64,000 bases of DNA from Kitasatospora sp052076145 (GTDB lineage Bacteria > Actinomycetota > Actinomycetes > Streptomycetales > Streptomycetaceae). Below are positions 26,377 to 33,902 of this stretch, one piece after another (positions within the stretch are counted from its first letter, which is position 1; every line of letters begins with the position of its first letter). A program made the translations under genes and the position numbers. The notes beneath the pieces were generated by a model, which saw nothing but the letters and a program-made list of their open reading frames with translations, did no database searches and was not told the DNA's origin. The stretch lies in NCBI RefSeq assembly GCF_052076145.1, contig NZ_CP197246.1, positions 1,054,001 to 1,118,000 of the forward strand. The letters are read 5' to 3'.

Positions 26377-27762
26377 CTAGCAGCCCGCCGGGCCCGTCCG
26401 GCCTGCCCTGGGGGTGAGGCGGATTCGGGCCGGGCCATCGGCCTGGAGGGTGAGGCCCTGGCTGATCGGGACGTCGGTGTCGACCGCCTCGACCTCGAAG
26501 GCCCGCAGGACGGCGGCCAGGCTCAGGACGGATTCGAGCATCGAGAAGTACTGGCCGATGCAGGCCCGGGGGCCGCCGCCGAAGGGGTACCAGGCGTAGC
26601 GGTGCCGGGCGGCCTCGCGCTCGGGGGTGAAACGGTCGGGGTCGAACGCCTCCGGGTCGTCCCAGTGGCCCGGATGGCGGTGAGTGACCCACGGCGAGAT
26701 CAGCACGTCCGTCCCGGCGGGGATGCGGTGGCCGTCCACCTCGCAGTCGGCGACGGCTCGGCGGCCGAGCAGCCCGGCGGCCGGGTAGAGCCGCATCGCT
26801 TCCTTCAACACCTGCTCCAGATAGGTCAGTCGGGCCAAGTCGCCGACCTCCGGGAGCCGGTCACCGAGCACCGCGTCGACCTCCTCGCGGGCCCGCCGCT
26901 GCTGCTCGGGGTGCTTGCCGAGCAGGTGCAGCGCGAAGGCCAGCGAGGTCGCGGTGGTCTCGTGCCCGGCGAGCAGGAAGATCAGGACCTGATCGCGGAG
27001 TTCGGTCGCGTCCAACTGCTCGCCGTCCTCCGTCCGGGCCTCGGTGAGCAGGCCGAGCAGGTCGCCGGTCGCATCCTCAGCTGTGCCGGCCGCGCGACGC
27101 CGGGCGACGATCTCGTCGCAGACCCGGTAGAGCTCGTTCTGGGCCGCAACCGCCTTGCGGTTACCGGGGGTCGGCCACTGGCGCGGCACCCGCAGCGGCG
27201 CGAAACCCCGGCCGACGATGTACTCCCCCAGGATCGGGAAGTTGACCCGCACCGCCTCGGCCGCCGCCTCCACGTCGGTGCCGAACAGGATCCGCGCCAC
27301 GGTGCGCAGCGCGAACCTGGACATCTCGCCGACCGCCTCCACCACGCCGTCCGGCACCGCCGCCCAGCGCTCGATCAGCGCTGCCGACTCGATCGCGACG
27401 GCCGCACCGTAGCCGTCGACCCGGCGGCGGGTGAACAGCGGCTGGATCAGGCGGCGTTGACGCTGGTAGTCGGCGTCCTGCGCGGTGAGCAGGCCGTTGC
27501 CGATGCTGAGCCGGATCTCCTCGTAGAGCACGTTCTCCTTGCGGAAGTTAGCCGCCTGCCCGGCGAGCACCTGCTGCACGCCGTCCGGCGAGAAGACCAC
27601 ATAGAACTCGGTCCGCAGACCGGGCGGCCCGACGGTGAAGCGGACCACGTCGCCGTGCTCGCGCTGGGCTTCGACCATCGTCCGGAGCGGGTCACGGGCG
27701 AGGTCGAGCAGAGAGCCGATCAGGGGCAGGCCGGAGGGCCCAGGAGTTCGAGTGGTCGGCAT
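26377..27762 (-). CDS. Cytochrome P450
   Basis: A 461-residue P450. The I-helix is FLLAGHETTATSL, the K-helix ExxR is EAMRLYP, the heme loop is FGGGPRACIG, and the N-terminus is PGPSGLPLIGSLLDL. The N-terminal proline motif and overall form are those of bacterial P450s with eukaryote-like class 4 features; no membrane anchor is seen. ATG at 27762 with GGGAG 7 bases upstream. Some Streptomyces conservons carry a P450 gene (CvnE); here the P450 lies upstream of the MHYT-CvnABCD run, 248 bp away on the same strand. Substrate unknown. Confidence 0.88.
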   Translation of the reverse strand: MPTTRTPGPSGLPLIGSLLDLARDPLRTMVEAQREHGDVVRFTVGPPGLRTEFYVVFSPDGVQQVLAGQAANFRKENVLYEEIRLSIGNGLLTAQDADYQRQRRLIQPLFTRRRVDGYGAAVAIESAALIERWAAVPDGVVEAVGEMSRFALRTVARILFGTDVEAAAEAVRVNFPILGEYIVGRGFAPLRVPRQWPTPGNRKAVAAQNELYRVCDEIVARRRAAGTAEDATGDLLGLLTEARTEDGEQLDATELRDQVLIFLLAGHETTATSLAFALHLLGKHPEQQRRAREEVDAVLGDRLPEVGDLARLTYLEQVLKEAMRLYPAAGLLGRRAVADCEVDGHRIPAGTDVLISPWVTHRHPGHWDDPEAFDPDRFTPEREAARHRYAWYPFGGGPRACIGQYFSMLESVLSLAAVLRAFEVEAVDTDVPISQGLTLQADGPARIRLTPRAGRTGPAGC

Positions 27763-28123
27763 GCGTCGTCTCCCGAATAGGAACTGGTGTGCCTGCGCCA
27801 CAAGCTAACTGACTGATCATCAGCTGGACAGGGCGCATACGCAGGGAATTCCCCGGCACCACCCCCTGGAGCCGCCTGTGCGCCGGGGCGAGTGCTCTAT
27901 CCGGCCAACCTGACAACCCGTGTGCAGATCATGGGAGTTGACGGAACGCCAGCTGTCGGCACGCGAATGCCGCCCAGCCCGCCCGACGTCGGCTGGCTCA
28001 AAACAGCGGTCGAACACCTGAATATGACGACGACATTTTCATCGGACCACCACCCCCAGTAGCCTTCCGTGCCGGAGACGCCACTCGACGTGACGATGCC
28101 CCCGTCCGCCCGAAGGAGCCCGT
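27763..28123. other. Divergent intergenic region between P450 and roadblock operons
   Basis: 361 bp that must contain promoters for two divergent units, the P450/conservon side and the roadblock side. A locally AT-richer patch lies at 28020-28045. I see no strong palindrome beyond a weak AGCT...AGCT pair at 27803-27825 around TGATCATCA. Confidence 0.5.
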
Positions 28124-28507
28124 GTGCCCGGAATCGACGACTGCCTGAGCGAGGCGATGGCGATCACCGGTGCGCGCGGGGTGAGCCTCACCGACTGGAG
28201 CAGCGGGCTCTCCCTCGGCCATCTGGGCGACAGCCCCAGCGGCGACCACGAGACCGGCGCCGCCGAGGCCACCGACCTGGCCCGCGCCGCCGCCGACAAC
28301 CCGACCTTCGCCGATCCGGAGGACGCCCGGATGCCGCTGCAGGACCTGATCGTCACCTCCGGCCGCAGCTACCACCTGCTCCGCTTCGTCGACACCGCCT
28401 TCGACAGCAGGCTGCTGCTGCACCTCTGGCTGGACCGCACCCACGGCAACCTGGCGGTGGCCCGGCTCCGCCTCCAGGCCCTGGCCGAGGAGCTGGTCCT
28501 CGGATGA
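28124..28507 (+). CDS. Roadblock/LC7-like protein
   Basis: A 127-residue protein. Its pattern (IDDCLSEAMAITGARGVSLTDWSSG; LIVTSGRSYHLLRFVD; LLLHLWLDRTHGNLAVARL) parallels that of the roadblock protein at 30003, in particular SxxYHLxR and the C-terminal ANLAxAR helix. A GTPase- or kinase-partner role is inferred. GTG start at 28124 behind GAAGGAG. ATGA overlap with the next gene. Confidence 0.75.
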   Translation: MPGIDDCLSEAMAITGARGVSLTDWSSGLSLGHLGDSPSGDHETGAAEATDLARAAADNPTFADPEDARMPLQDLIVTSGRSYHLLRFVDTAFDSRLLLHLWLDRTHGNLAVARLRLQALAEELVLG

Positions 28508-29439
28508 CGCTCCCCGCCCCGGCCCCCTCCCATGCAGCTCCGCAACGCGACGCCGACGGCTGCGGCACGCTCGTCGAGGAGCTGGCCCGCTCCGGCGCGA
28601 CCGGCGCGCTGCGCAGCGAGTGCGGCACGGTCTACCTCGCCGAGGGCGCCGTCGTGCACGCCGAGAGCCCGCTCGCCCCCGGGATGGCCGCCGTCCTCAC
28701 CACCGGCGGCCGGATCAGTCACCCGGCCTGGCGGCAGACCCTGCTGGTGCACGGCGCCGACCACCGGGTCGGCCGGGTCCTGGTCGAGCAGGGCCTGCTG
28801 ACCCGGGGTGAGTTGGAGATCTGCCACCTCGGGGCGCTCTACGACGCCGCCTACTTCGCGCTCTCCGCGCACCCCTCGGCGGTGTCCTTCGAACCCGGCG
28901 TACGGCACTGGCTCGGCCCGGTCAGCCGGGTCGGCGCGCGGGCGCTGCACCGCGAGACCGTACGCCGCCGGAGCCTGCTGGCCGGGATCTGGCCGTGGCC
29001 GCAGGTCGACACCGCTCCCCTGATACCCGCCGCTGTGACGCCGCCGCCCCGCCCCCTCACCCGGCCGCCCGGCCGCAGCGACCGGCGGGGGCGGCCCCGG
29101 ATCGGCCCGCGCGGGCGCGAGCTGCTGGCGCTGGCCGACTGCCGCCGGACGCCCGTGGACCTCGCCCTGCTGCTGGGCCGCTCGGCCTTCGCCACCACCG
29201 CCGAAGTCCGCCGACTGGCCGCCGCCGGGCTGATCGAGACCCCCGACGGCCGGCTCCCCCCGGCCGGACAGCTCACCCTCGTACCGCCCGGGGCCGGGGC
29301 ACCGCTGCTGCCCCGGCGGGCGCCGGGGGCGAGCCGCGCACGGCACAGCCGCCCCTCGGCGCCCCCGCCGCCGACCGCCCACGACCCGGACGTCGCCCTG
29401 CTGACGCGGGTCCTCACCGCACTGGAGGCCCGACTTTGA
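28504..29439 (+). CDS. DUF4388-like/winged-helix hypothetical regulator
   Basis: A 311-residue protein. The N-terminal half has the pattern of proteins that test for gene silencing or expression domains of the DUF4388 kind: GTLVEELARSGATGALRSE, VYLAEGAVVHAESPLAPG, GRVLVEQGLLTRGEL, AYFAL. A Pro-rich linker at about residues 175-200 is followed by a winged-helix-like C-terminus (LLALADCRRTPVDLALLLG; VRRLAAAGLIETPDGRLPP). It may bind DNA or a partner; the family assignment is tentative. Coupled to the upstream roadblock gene by ATGA. Confidence 0.6.
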   Translation: MTLPAPAPSHAAPQRDADGCGTLVEELARSGATGALRSECGTVYLAEGAVVHAESPLAPGMAAVLTTGGRISHPAWRQTLLVHGADHRVGRVLVEQGLLTRGELEICHLGALYDAAYFALSAHPSAVSFEPGVRHWLGPVSRVGARALHRETVRRRSLLAGIWPWPQVDTAPLIPAAVTPPPRPLTRPPGRSDRRGRPRIGPRGRELLALADCRRTPVDLALLLGRSAFATTAEVRRLAAAGLIETPDGRLPPAGQLTLVPPGAGAPLLPRRAPGASRARHSRPSAPPPPTAHDPDVALLTRVLTALEARL

Positions 29440-29479
29440 CTTCCTCTCCGCCCGCAGCTCCGCCCGCAGCGCCGCCCTC

Positions 29480-29929
29480 GTGGCCATGAGGCGGGCGCTC
29501 AAGCAGCGCGTCGGACGACGGCAGCTGGTCTCACTGGAGGCGGAACTGCTGGCCGAACTCCGTTCGCTCCGGCAGCGGGTGCCGCACCTGGCGGGCGGTC
29601 TGGTCGCCAGCGTGGACGGCCTGCTGCTGGCCCACAACACCCACGACACCGAGCCCTCGGGCCTGGCCGCGCTGACGGCCGCCGCCCTCGGCGTGGCGCA
29701 GCGCCTGGCCGACGCCACCGGCCAGGGCGAGTTCCGCGAGTCGCTCGTCCGGGGCGAGCACGGCTACGTCGCGACGTACGCGGCGGGCGCCGTCTGCGTG
29801 CTGACGGCGCTCTCCTACCCGGACGTCAACGTCGGCCGCCTGCACCTGGAGGGGCGGCGCTCCGCCGAGCGGATCGGCGCCCTGCTGGACGGGGCGCTCG
29901 GCCCCAAGGACCCCAAGGAGGTGGAGTGA
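29480..29929 (+). CDS. Roadblock/LC7-like protein
   Basis: A 149-residue protein with a basic N-terminus and roadblock-type core: LLAELRSLRQRVPHLAGGLVASVDGLLLAHNT, LAALTAAALGVAQRLADATG, YVATYAAGAVCVLTALSYPDVNVGRL (segments quoted in pieces). The GTG at 29480 or the ATG at 29486 may be the start; neither has a strong ribosome site. Lies 40 bp behind the preceding gene in the same cluster. Confidence 0.72.
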   Translation: MAMRRALKQRVGRRQLVSLEAELLAELRSLRQRVPHLAGGLVASVDGLLLAHNTHDTEPSGLAALTAAALGVAQRLADATGQGEFRESLVRGEHGYVATYAAGAVCVLTALSYPDVNVGRLHLEGRRSAERIGALLDGALGPKDPKEVE

Positions 29930-30002
29930 CGGCCCCCGCCGTCACCCGCCGCCGACCGTACGACTGCACGACCGACCGCACCCCTATATGAGGAGAACCG
30001 AC

Positions 30003-30377
30003 ATGGCAGACGTGGACGCCGCGCTCCGGCAGACGATCAGCAGCATCGAGGGCGCGATCGGCGCCGCCCTGGTGGACTACAACAGCGGGATGGCCCTCGG
30101 CACCCTCGACAGCGCCAGCGGGCTCGACCTCACCGTCGCGGCCGCCGGGAACACCGACGTGATGCGCGCCAAGATGCGGACGATGGACATGCTCGGCCTC
30201 AAGGACGGCATCGAGGACATCCTGATCACGCTCACCAGCCAGTACCACCTGATCCGGCCGCTCACCGGGCGCAGCGGCAAGGGGCTGTTCCTCTACCTTG
30301 CGCTCGACAAGTCCCGGGCCAACCTCGCGATGGCGCGCCACCAGCTCGCCCGGATAGAGGCAGAGCTGGAGGTCTGA
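30003..30377 (+). CDS. Roadblock/LC7-like protein
   Basis: A 124-residue roadblock protein (ALRQTISSIEGAIGAALVDY; NSGMALGTLDS; ITLTSQYHLIRPL; FLYLALDKSRANLAMARHQL). ATG at 30003 with AGGAG about 9 bases upstream. It is the last gene of the four-gene plus-strand run that faces the conservon across a shared divergent region; three roadblock paralogues here plus CvnB make four in 8 kb. Confidence 0.82.
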   Translation: MADVDAALRQTISSIEGAIGAALVDYNSGMALGTLDSASGLDLTVAAAGNTDVMRAKMRTMDMLGLKDGIEDILITLTSQYHLIRPLTGRSGKGLFLYLALDKSRANLAMARHQLARIEAELEV

Positions 30378-30427
30378 CCCGGGGGGCCGGCACCACCGGC
30401 GCACACCCCGCCCGACCTGCTTCAACG

Positions 30428-30505
30428 CATCGCACATGCGGGCATCCGAACCTCCCCACCCTGGCCTGTGCGATGTGACAGCGGACATTCGTCCCGCACA
30501 TGCGG
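30428..30505. promoter_or_regulatory. Repeat elements upstream of modA
   Basis: An 11-bp direct repeat CGCACATGCGG at 30431-30441 and 30495-30505, each with a CGCA/TGCG dyad. Also an inverted pair CATCGCACA (30428-30436) and TGTGCGATG (30467-30475). They lie 65-145 bp upstream of modA, where a molybdate-responsive operator is expected. No ModE consensus is recognised. Confidence 0.5.
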
Positions 30506-30570
30506 CATGATGATCGCCTCACCACCGTAGCCCCCGCGCCCGACCCGGCGCGGCAGGAGGGGAACACCTC

Positions 30571-31392
30571 ATGACCACCACCACGCGTCGCTCCGCCGTC
30601 GCCGCCGTCGCCGTCCTCGCGCTGGCGGGCGGCCTCACCGCCTGCGGCAGCAGCGGCTCGAAGCCTGCGGCGGCCGACAGCTCGGCGCCGTCGACGGCGG
30701 CCACCGCGACGTCGAAGGTCTCCGGCACCGTGACGGTCTTCGCCGCCGCGTCGCTCAAGGAGAGCTTCACCGCCCTCGGCAAGAAGTTCGAGGCCGCCAA
30801 CCCGGGCGTGAAGGTCACCTTCAACTTCGGCGGCAGCTCGGCGCTCGCCCAGAGCATCAACTCCGGCGCCCCGGCCGACGTCTTCGCCGCCGCGAGCCCC
30901 GCCACCATGAAGACCGTCACCGACGCCAAGGGCGCCACCGACCCCAAGGTCTTCGTCCGCAACACCCTCGAGATCGCCGTGCCCAAGGGCAACCCGAAGC
31001 ACATCGCCGCCCTCAAGGACCTCGCGGGCGCCGGGCTGAAGGTCGCCCTGTGCGCGAAGGAGGTGCCGTGCGGCGCCGCCGCCGTCACCGCCCTCAAGGC
31101 GGGCGCGGTCGACCTGACCCCCGTCACGCTGGAGCAGGACGTCAAGGGCGCGCTCACCAAGGTCGAGCTGGGCGAGGTCGACGCCTCCCTCGTGTACAAG
31201 ACCGATGTGCAGGCCGATGCTGCGAAGATCGACGGCGTGGAGTTCCCCGAGGCCGCCAAGGCCGTGAACGACTACCCGATCGCCCCGCTCGCCAAGGCCC
31301 CGAACGCGGCCGGTGCCGCCGCCTTCGTCGCCTACGTCGAGTCGGCCGAGGGCAAGCAGGTGCTGACCGCCGCGGGCTTCCAGGCCCCGTGA
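30571..31392 (+). CDS. modA: Molybdate ABC transporter substrate-binding lipoprotein
   Basis: A 273-residue ModA lipoprotein. Signal peptide with lipobox LTAC at residue 25, then VFAAASLKESFTAL (oxyanion-binding Ser), FGGSSALAQSINSGAPADVF, and VPCGAAAVTAL and LGEVDASLVYKTD near the ligand site. It binds molybdate or tungstate outside the membrane and delivers it to ModBC. First gene of a modABC operon; GTGA overlap with modB. Confidence 0.93.
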   Translation: MTTTTRRSAVAAVAVLALAGGLTACGSSGSKPAAADSSAPSTAATATSKVSGTVTVFAAASLKESFTALGKKFEAANPGVKVTFNFGGSSALAQSINSGAPADVFAAASPATMKTVTDAKGATDPKVFVRNTLEIAVPKGNPKHIAALKDLAGAGLKVALCAKEVPCGAAAVTALKAGAVDLTPVTLEQDVKGALTKVELGEVDASLVYKTDVQADAAKIDGVEFPEAAKAVNDYPIAPLAKAPNAAGAAAFVAYVESAEGKQVLTAAGFQAP

Positions 31393-32243
31393 CCAAGCCT
31401 CAGCCACCCACCGCCGCCGGGCCCGTCACCACCAGGGCCCGGCGGCGGCGTGCACCCCGCATCCCGTACGCGCTGCTGCTGCCCGCCCTGCTCGGGCTGG
31501 CCTTCCTCGTACTGCCGCTGGTCGGGCTCCTCGTCCGGGCTCCGTGGAGTTCGCTCGCCGGCCAGCTCTCCAGCACCGAGGTCTGGGACGCGCTGCGGCT
31601 CTCGCTGGTCTGCGCGACGGCCGCCACCGGCGTCTCGCTGGTGCTCGGGGTGCCGCTCGCCTGGCTGCTCGCCCGGACCCACTTCCCCGGCCGCCGGATC
31701 ATCCGGGCGCTCGTCACCCTGCCGCTGGTGCTGCCGCCCGTGGTCGGCGGCGTGGCCCTGCTGCTGGTGCTCGGGCGCAACGGCATCGTCGGGCGCTGGC
31801 TCGACTCCGCCTTCGGCATCACCCTGCCGTTCCACACCTCGGGCGTGGTGATCGCCGAGGCGTTCGTCGCGATGCCCTTCCTGGTGATCAGCGTCGAGGG
31901 CGCGCTGCGCGCCGCCGACCCCCGCTACGAGGAGGCCGCCGCGACCCTCGGGGCCTCCCGGCTGACGGCCTTCCGGCGCGTCACCCTGCCGCTGATCGCG
32001 CCCGGCATCGGGGCGGGCGCGGTGCTCGCCTGGGCCCGCGCGCTCGGCGAGTTCGGCGCGACCATCACCTTCGCCGGGAACTTCCCCGGGCAGACCCAGA
32101 CCATGCCGCTCGCGGTCTACCTCGCCATGGAGTCCGACCCGGAGGCGGCGATCGCCCTCAGCCTCGTCCTGCTCGCCGTCTCGATCGCGGTCCTCGGCGG
32201 GCTGCGCGAACGCTGGATGTCCACCGGGAGCAGCACGCCATGA
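31389..32243 (+). CDS. modB: Molybdate ABC transporter permease
   Basis: A 284-residue permease with about six membrane helices. A basic cytoplasmic N-terminus RARRRRAPRIPY precedes the first helix. The EAA loop, which contacts ModC, reads YEEAAATLGASRLTAFRRVTLP in two pieces, and ARALGEFGATITFAGNFPG is diagnostic of ModB/CysT permeases. GTG start; overlaps modA upstream and modC downstream by four bases each. Confidence 0.93.
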   Translation: MTKPQPPTAAGPVTTRARRRRAPRIPYALLLPALLGLAFLVLPLVGLLVRAPWSSLAGQLSSTEVWDALRLSLVCATAATGVSLVLGVPLAWLLARTHFPGRRIIRALVTLPLVLPPVVGGVALLLVLGRNGIVGRWLDSAFGITLPFHTSGVVIAEAFVAMPFLVISVEGALRAADPRYEEAAATLGASRLTAFRRVTLPLIAPGIGAGAVLAWARALGEFGATITFAGNFPGQTQTMPLAVYLAMESDPEAAIALSLVLLAVSIAVLGGLRERWMSTGSSTP

Positions 32244-33292
32244 CACTCGACGCCCTGCTCCGGGTGGAGCGCGCCGCCTTCCGGCTGGACCTGGCGCTGA
32301 CCGCCGCCCCCGGCGAGGTCATCGCGCTGCTCGGGCCGAACGGCGCGGGCAAGTCCACCGCGCTGCGCGCCCTCGCCGGGCTGCTGCCGCTCTCCTCCGG
32401 CCACCTGCGCCTCGACGGCGCCCCGCTGGAGGACCCGGCCGCCGGTCTGCACACGCCCGCCGAGCACCGCCCGGTCGGCGTGGTCTTCCAGGACTACCTG
32501 CTCTTCCCGCATCTGAGCGCCCTCGACAACGTCGCCTTCGGCCTGCGCTGCCAGGGCCTGCGCCGTGGCCCCGCACGGGCGACCGCGCTGCCCTGGCTGG
32601 AGCGGATGGGCCTGGCCGATCATGCCGACGCCCGGCCCGGCGCACTCTCCGGCGGCCAGGCCCAGCGCGTCGCGCTGGCCCGCGCGCTCGCCGTCCGGCC
32701 CCGGCTGCTGCTGCTGGACGAGCCGCTCGCTGCGCTGGACGCCCGCACCCGGCTGGAGGTGCGGGCGCAGCTGCGGCGGCACCTGGCCGAGTTCGAGGCG
32801 GTGGCCGTGCTGGTGACGCACGATCCGCTGGACGCGATGGTGCTGGCCGACCGGCTGGTGGTGATCGAGGACGGCACCCAGGTGCAGGCCGGGACGCCCG
32901 CCGAGATCGCCCGCCACCCGCGCACCGACTACATCGCCCGCCTGGTCGGCCTCAACCTCTACCAGGGCACGGCGGACGGGCACCTCGTCCGGCTCGCGGA
33001 CGGCGTGGAGCTGACCACCACCGAGGAGCTGTCCGGCCCGGCGTTCGTCGCCTTCCCCCCGGCCGCCGTCGTGCTCCAGCGCAGCCGCCCCGACTCCAGC
33101 GCCCGCAACGTCTGGCAGCTGGAGGTCGCCGGTCTCGACCTGCACGGCGACCAGGTCCGGGTCGACCTGACTGGCGCCCTCCCGCTGGCCGCCGACCTGA
33201 CCCCCGCCTCCGCCGCCGAGCTCGACCTCGCCCCCGGCACCCCCGTCTGGGCCTCCGTCAAGGCGGCGCAGACCCACGCCTATCCGGCCTGA
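32240..33292 (+). CDS. modC: Molybdate ABC transporter ATP-binding protein
   Basis: A 350-residue ABC ATPase. Walker A GPNGAGKST, Q-loop VVFQDYLLFPHL, signature LSGGQAQRVALARAL, Walker B LLLLDEPLAALD and the switch His in VTHDP are intact. A C-terminal MOP/TOBE-like domain (about residues 285-350, ending VWASVKAAQTHAYPA) is typical of ModC and can bind oxyanion. ATGA overlap with modB. Confidence 0.93.
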   Translation: MTLDALLRVERAAFRLDLALTAAPGEVIALLGPNGAGKSTALRALAGLLPLSSGHLRLDGAPLEDPAAGLHTPAEHRPVGVVFQDYLLFPHLSALDNVAFGLRCQGLRRGPARATALPWLERMGLADHADARPGALSGGQAQRVALARALAVRPRLLLLDEPLAALDARTRLEVRAQLRRHLAEFEAVAVLVTHDPLDAMVLADRLVVIEDGTQVQAGTPAEIARHPRTDYIARLVGLNLYQGTADGHLVRLADGVELTTTEELSGPAFVAFPPAAVVLQRSRPDSSARNVWQLEVAGLDLHGDQVRVDLTGALPLAADLTPASAAELDLAPGTPVWASVKAAQTHAYPA

Positions 33293-33311
33293 GGGTCTAC
33301 AGTCCCGGGGT

Positions 33312-33803
33312 ATGGCCGCCTTCCCTCCCGACGTCTCCCCGACCGACCCCGGCTACCGCCTGATGCGGAACGGCCCGGTGACGCTCGTCCGTGCGGCGGG
33401 CCCGGCCGTCGCCCGGCTGACCGAGGCCGGCTACCAGGTCGTCCGTCTCCCGGCCGGCACCTGGGCGACTCCCGGCGACCTGCACCGGGACATCGCGGCG
33501 GCGCTGCACTTCCCCGCCTACTACGGCCGCAACCTGGACGCGCTCAACGACTGCCTGCGGGACGTCCTCGCGTTCGAGTACGGCGCCTCGCCGACGGCGA
33601 CGGGCCTGGTCCTGGTCCTCGACGGCTACGACCGCTTCGCCGCGGCCTGCCCCCGGGAGGCCTGGATCGTCCTGGACATCGTCGCGGAGCACTCGCACCG
33701 GGCCGCCCTGACCGGCACCCGCTTCCTCTGCCTCGCCCAGAGCGACAACCCGACGCTGCACGTCGAACCGGTCGGCGCGGCGTCGGTCGGCTGGGGCGGC
33801 TGA
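33312..33803 (+). CDS. Barstar-family protein
   Basis: A 163-residue protein with the barstar fold signature: DLHRDIAAALHFPAYYGRNL followed by DALNDCLRDVL, then LVLDGYDRFA. Barstar homologues inhibit extracellular ribonucleases of the barnase type. No barnase-like gene is in the window, so it may be an orphan or act on a distant or foreign RNase. Lies 19 bp after modC, on the same strand, but has no evident link with molybdate transport. Confidence 0.85.
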   Translation: MAAFPPDVSPTDPGYRLMRNGPVTLVRAAGPAVARLTEAGYQVVRLPAGTWATPGDLHRDIAAALHFPAYYGRNLDALNDCLRDVLAFEYGASPTATGLVLVLDGYDRFAAACPREAWIVLDIVAEHSHRAALTGTRFLCLAQSDNPTLHVEPVGAASVGWGG

Positions 33804-33825
33804 GCCCACCTCTGCACCAGGTATG

Positions 33826-33853
33826 TCGATATCAAGTATCTTGACGTCGAGAT
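33826..33853. promoter_or_regulatory. Palindromic operator upstream of MFS gene (MarR-like)
   Basis: Two overlapping dyads: TCGATATCAAG-TAT-CTTGACGTCGA (33826-33850, 9 of 11 pairs) and ATCTTGACGTCGAGAT (33838-33853, 7 of 8 pairs). ATCTTGA/TCAAGAT-type palindromes are typical of MarR-family operators. Located 50-77 bp upstream of the MFS gene. No MarR gene is adjacent. Confidence 0.6.
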
Positions 33854-33902
33854 TAAATTGGGGCAGTCTGGTCCTTGATCTTCAGGGAACCGGGGGCCGG
33901 AC

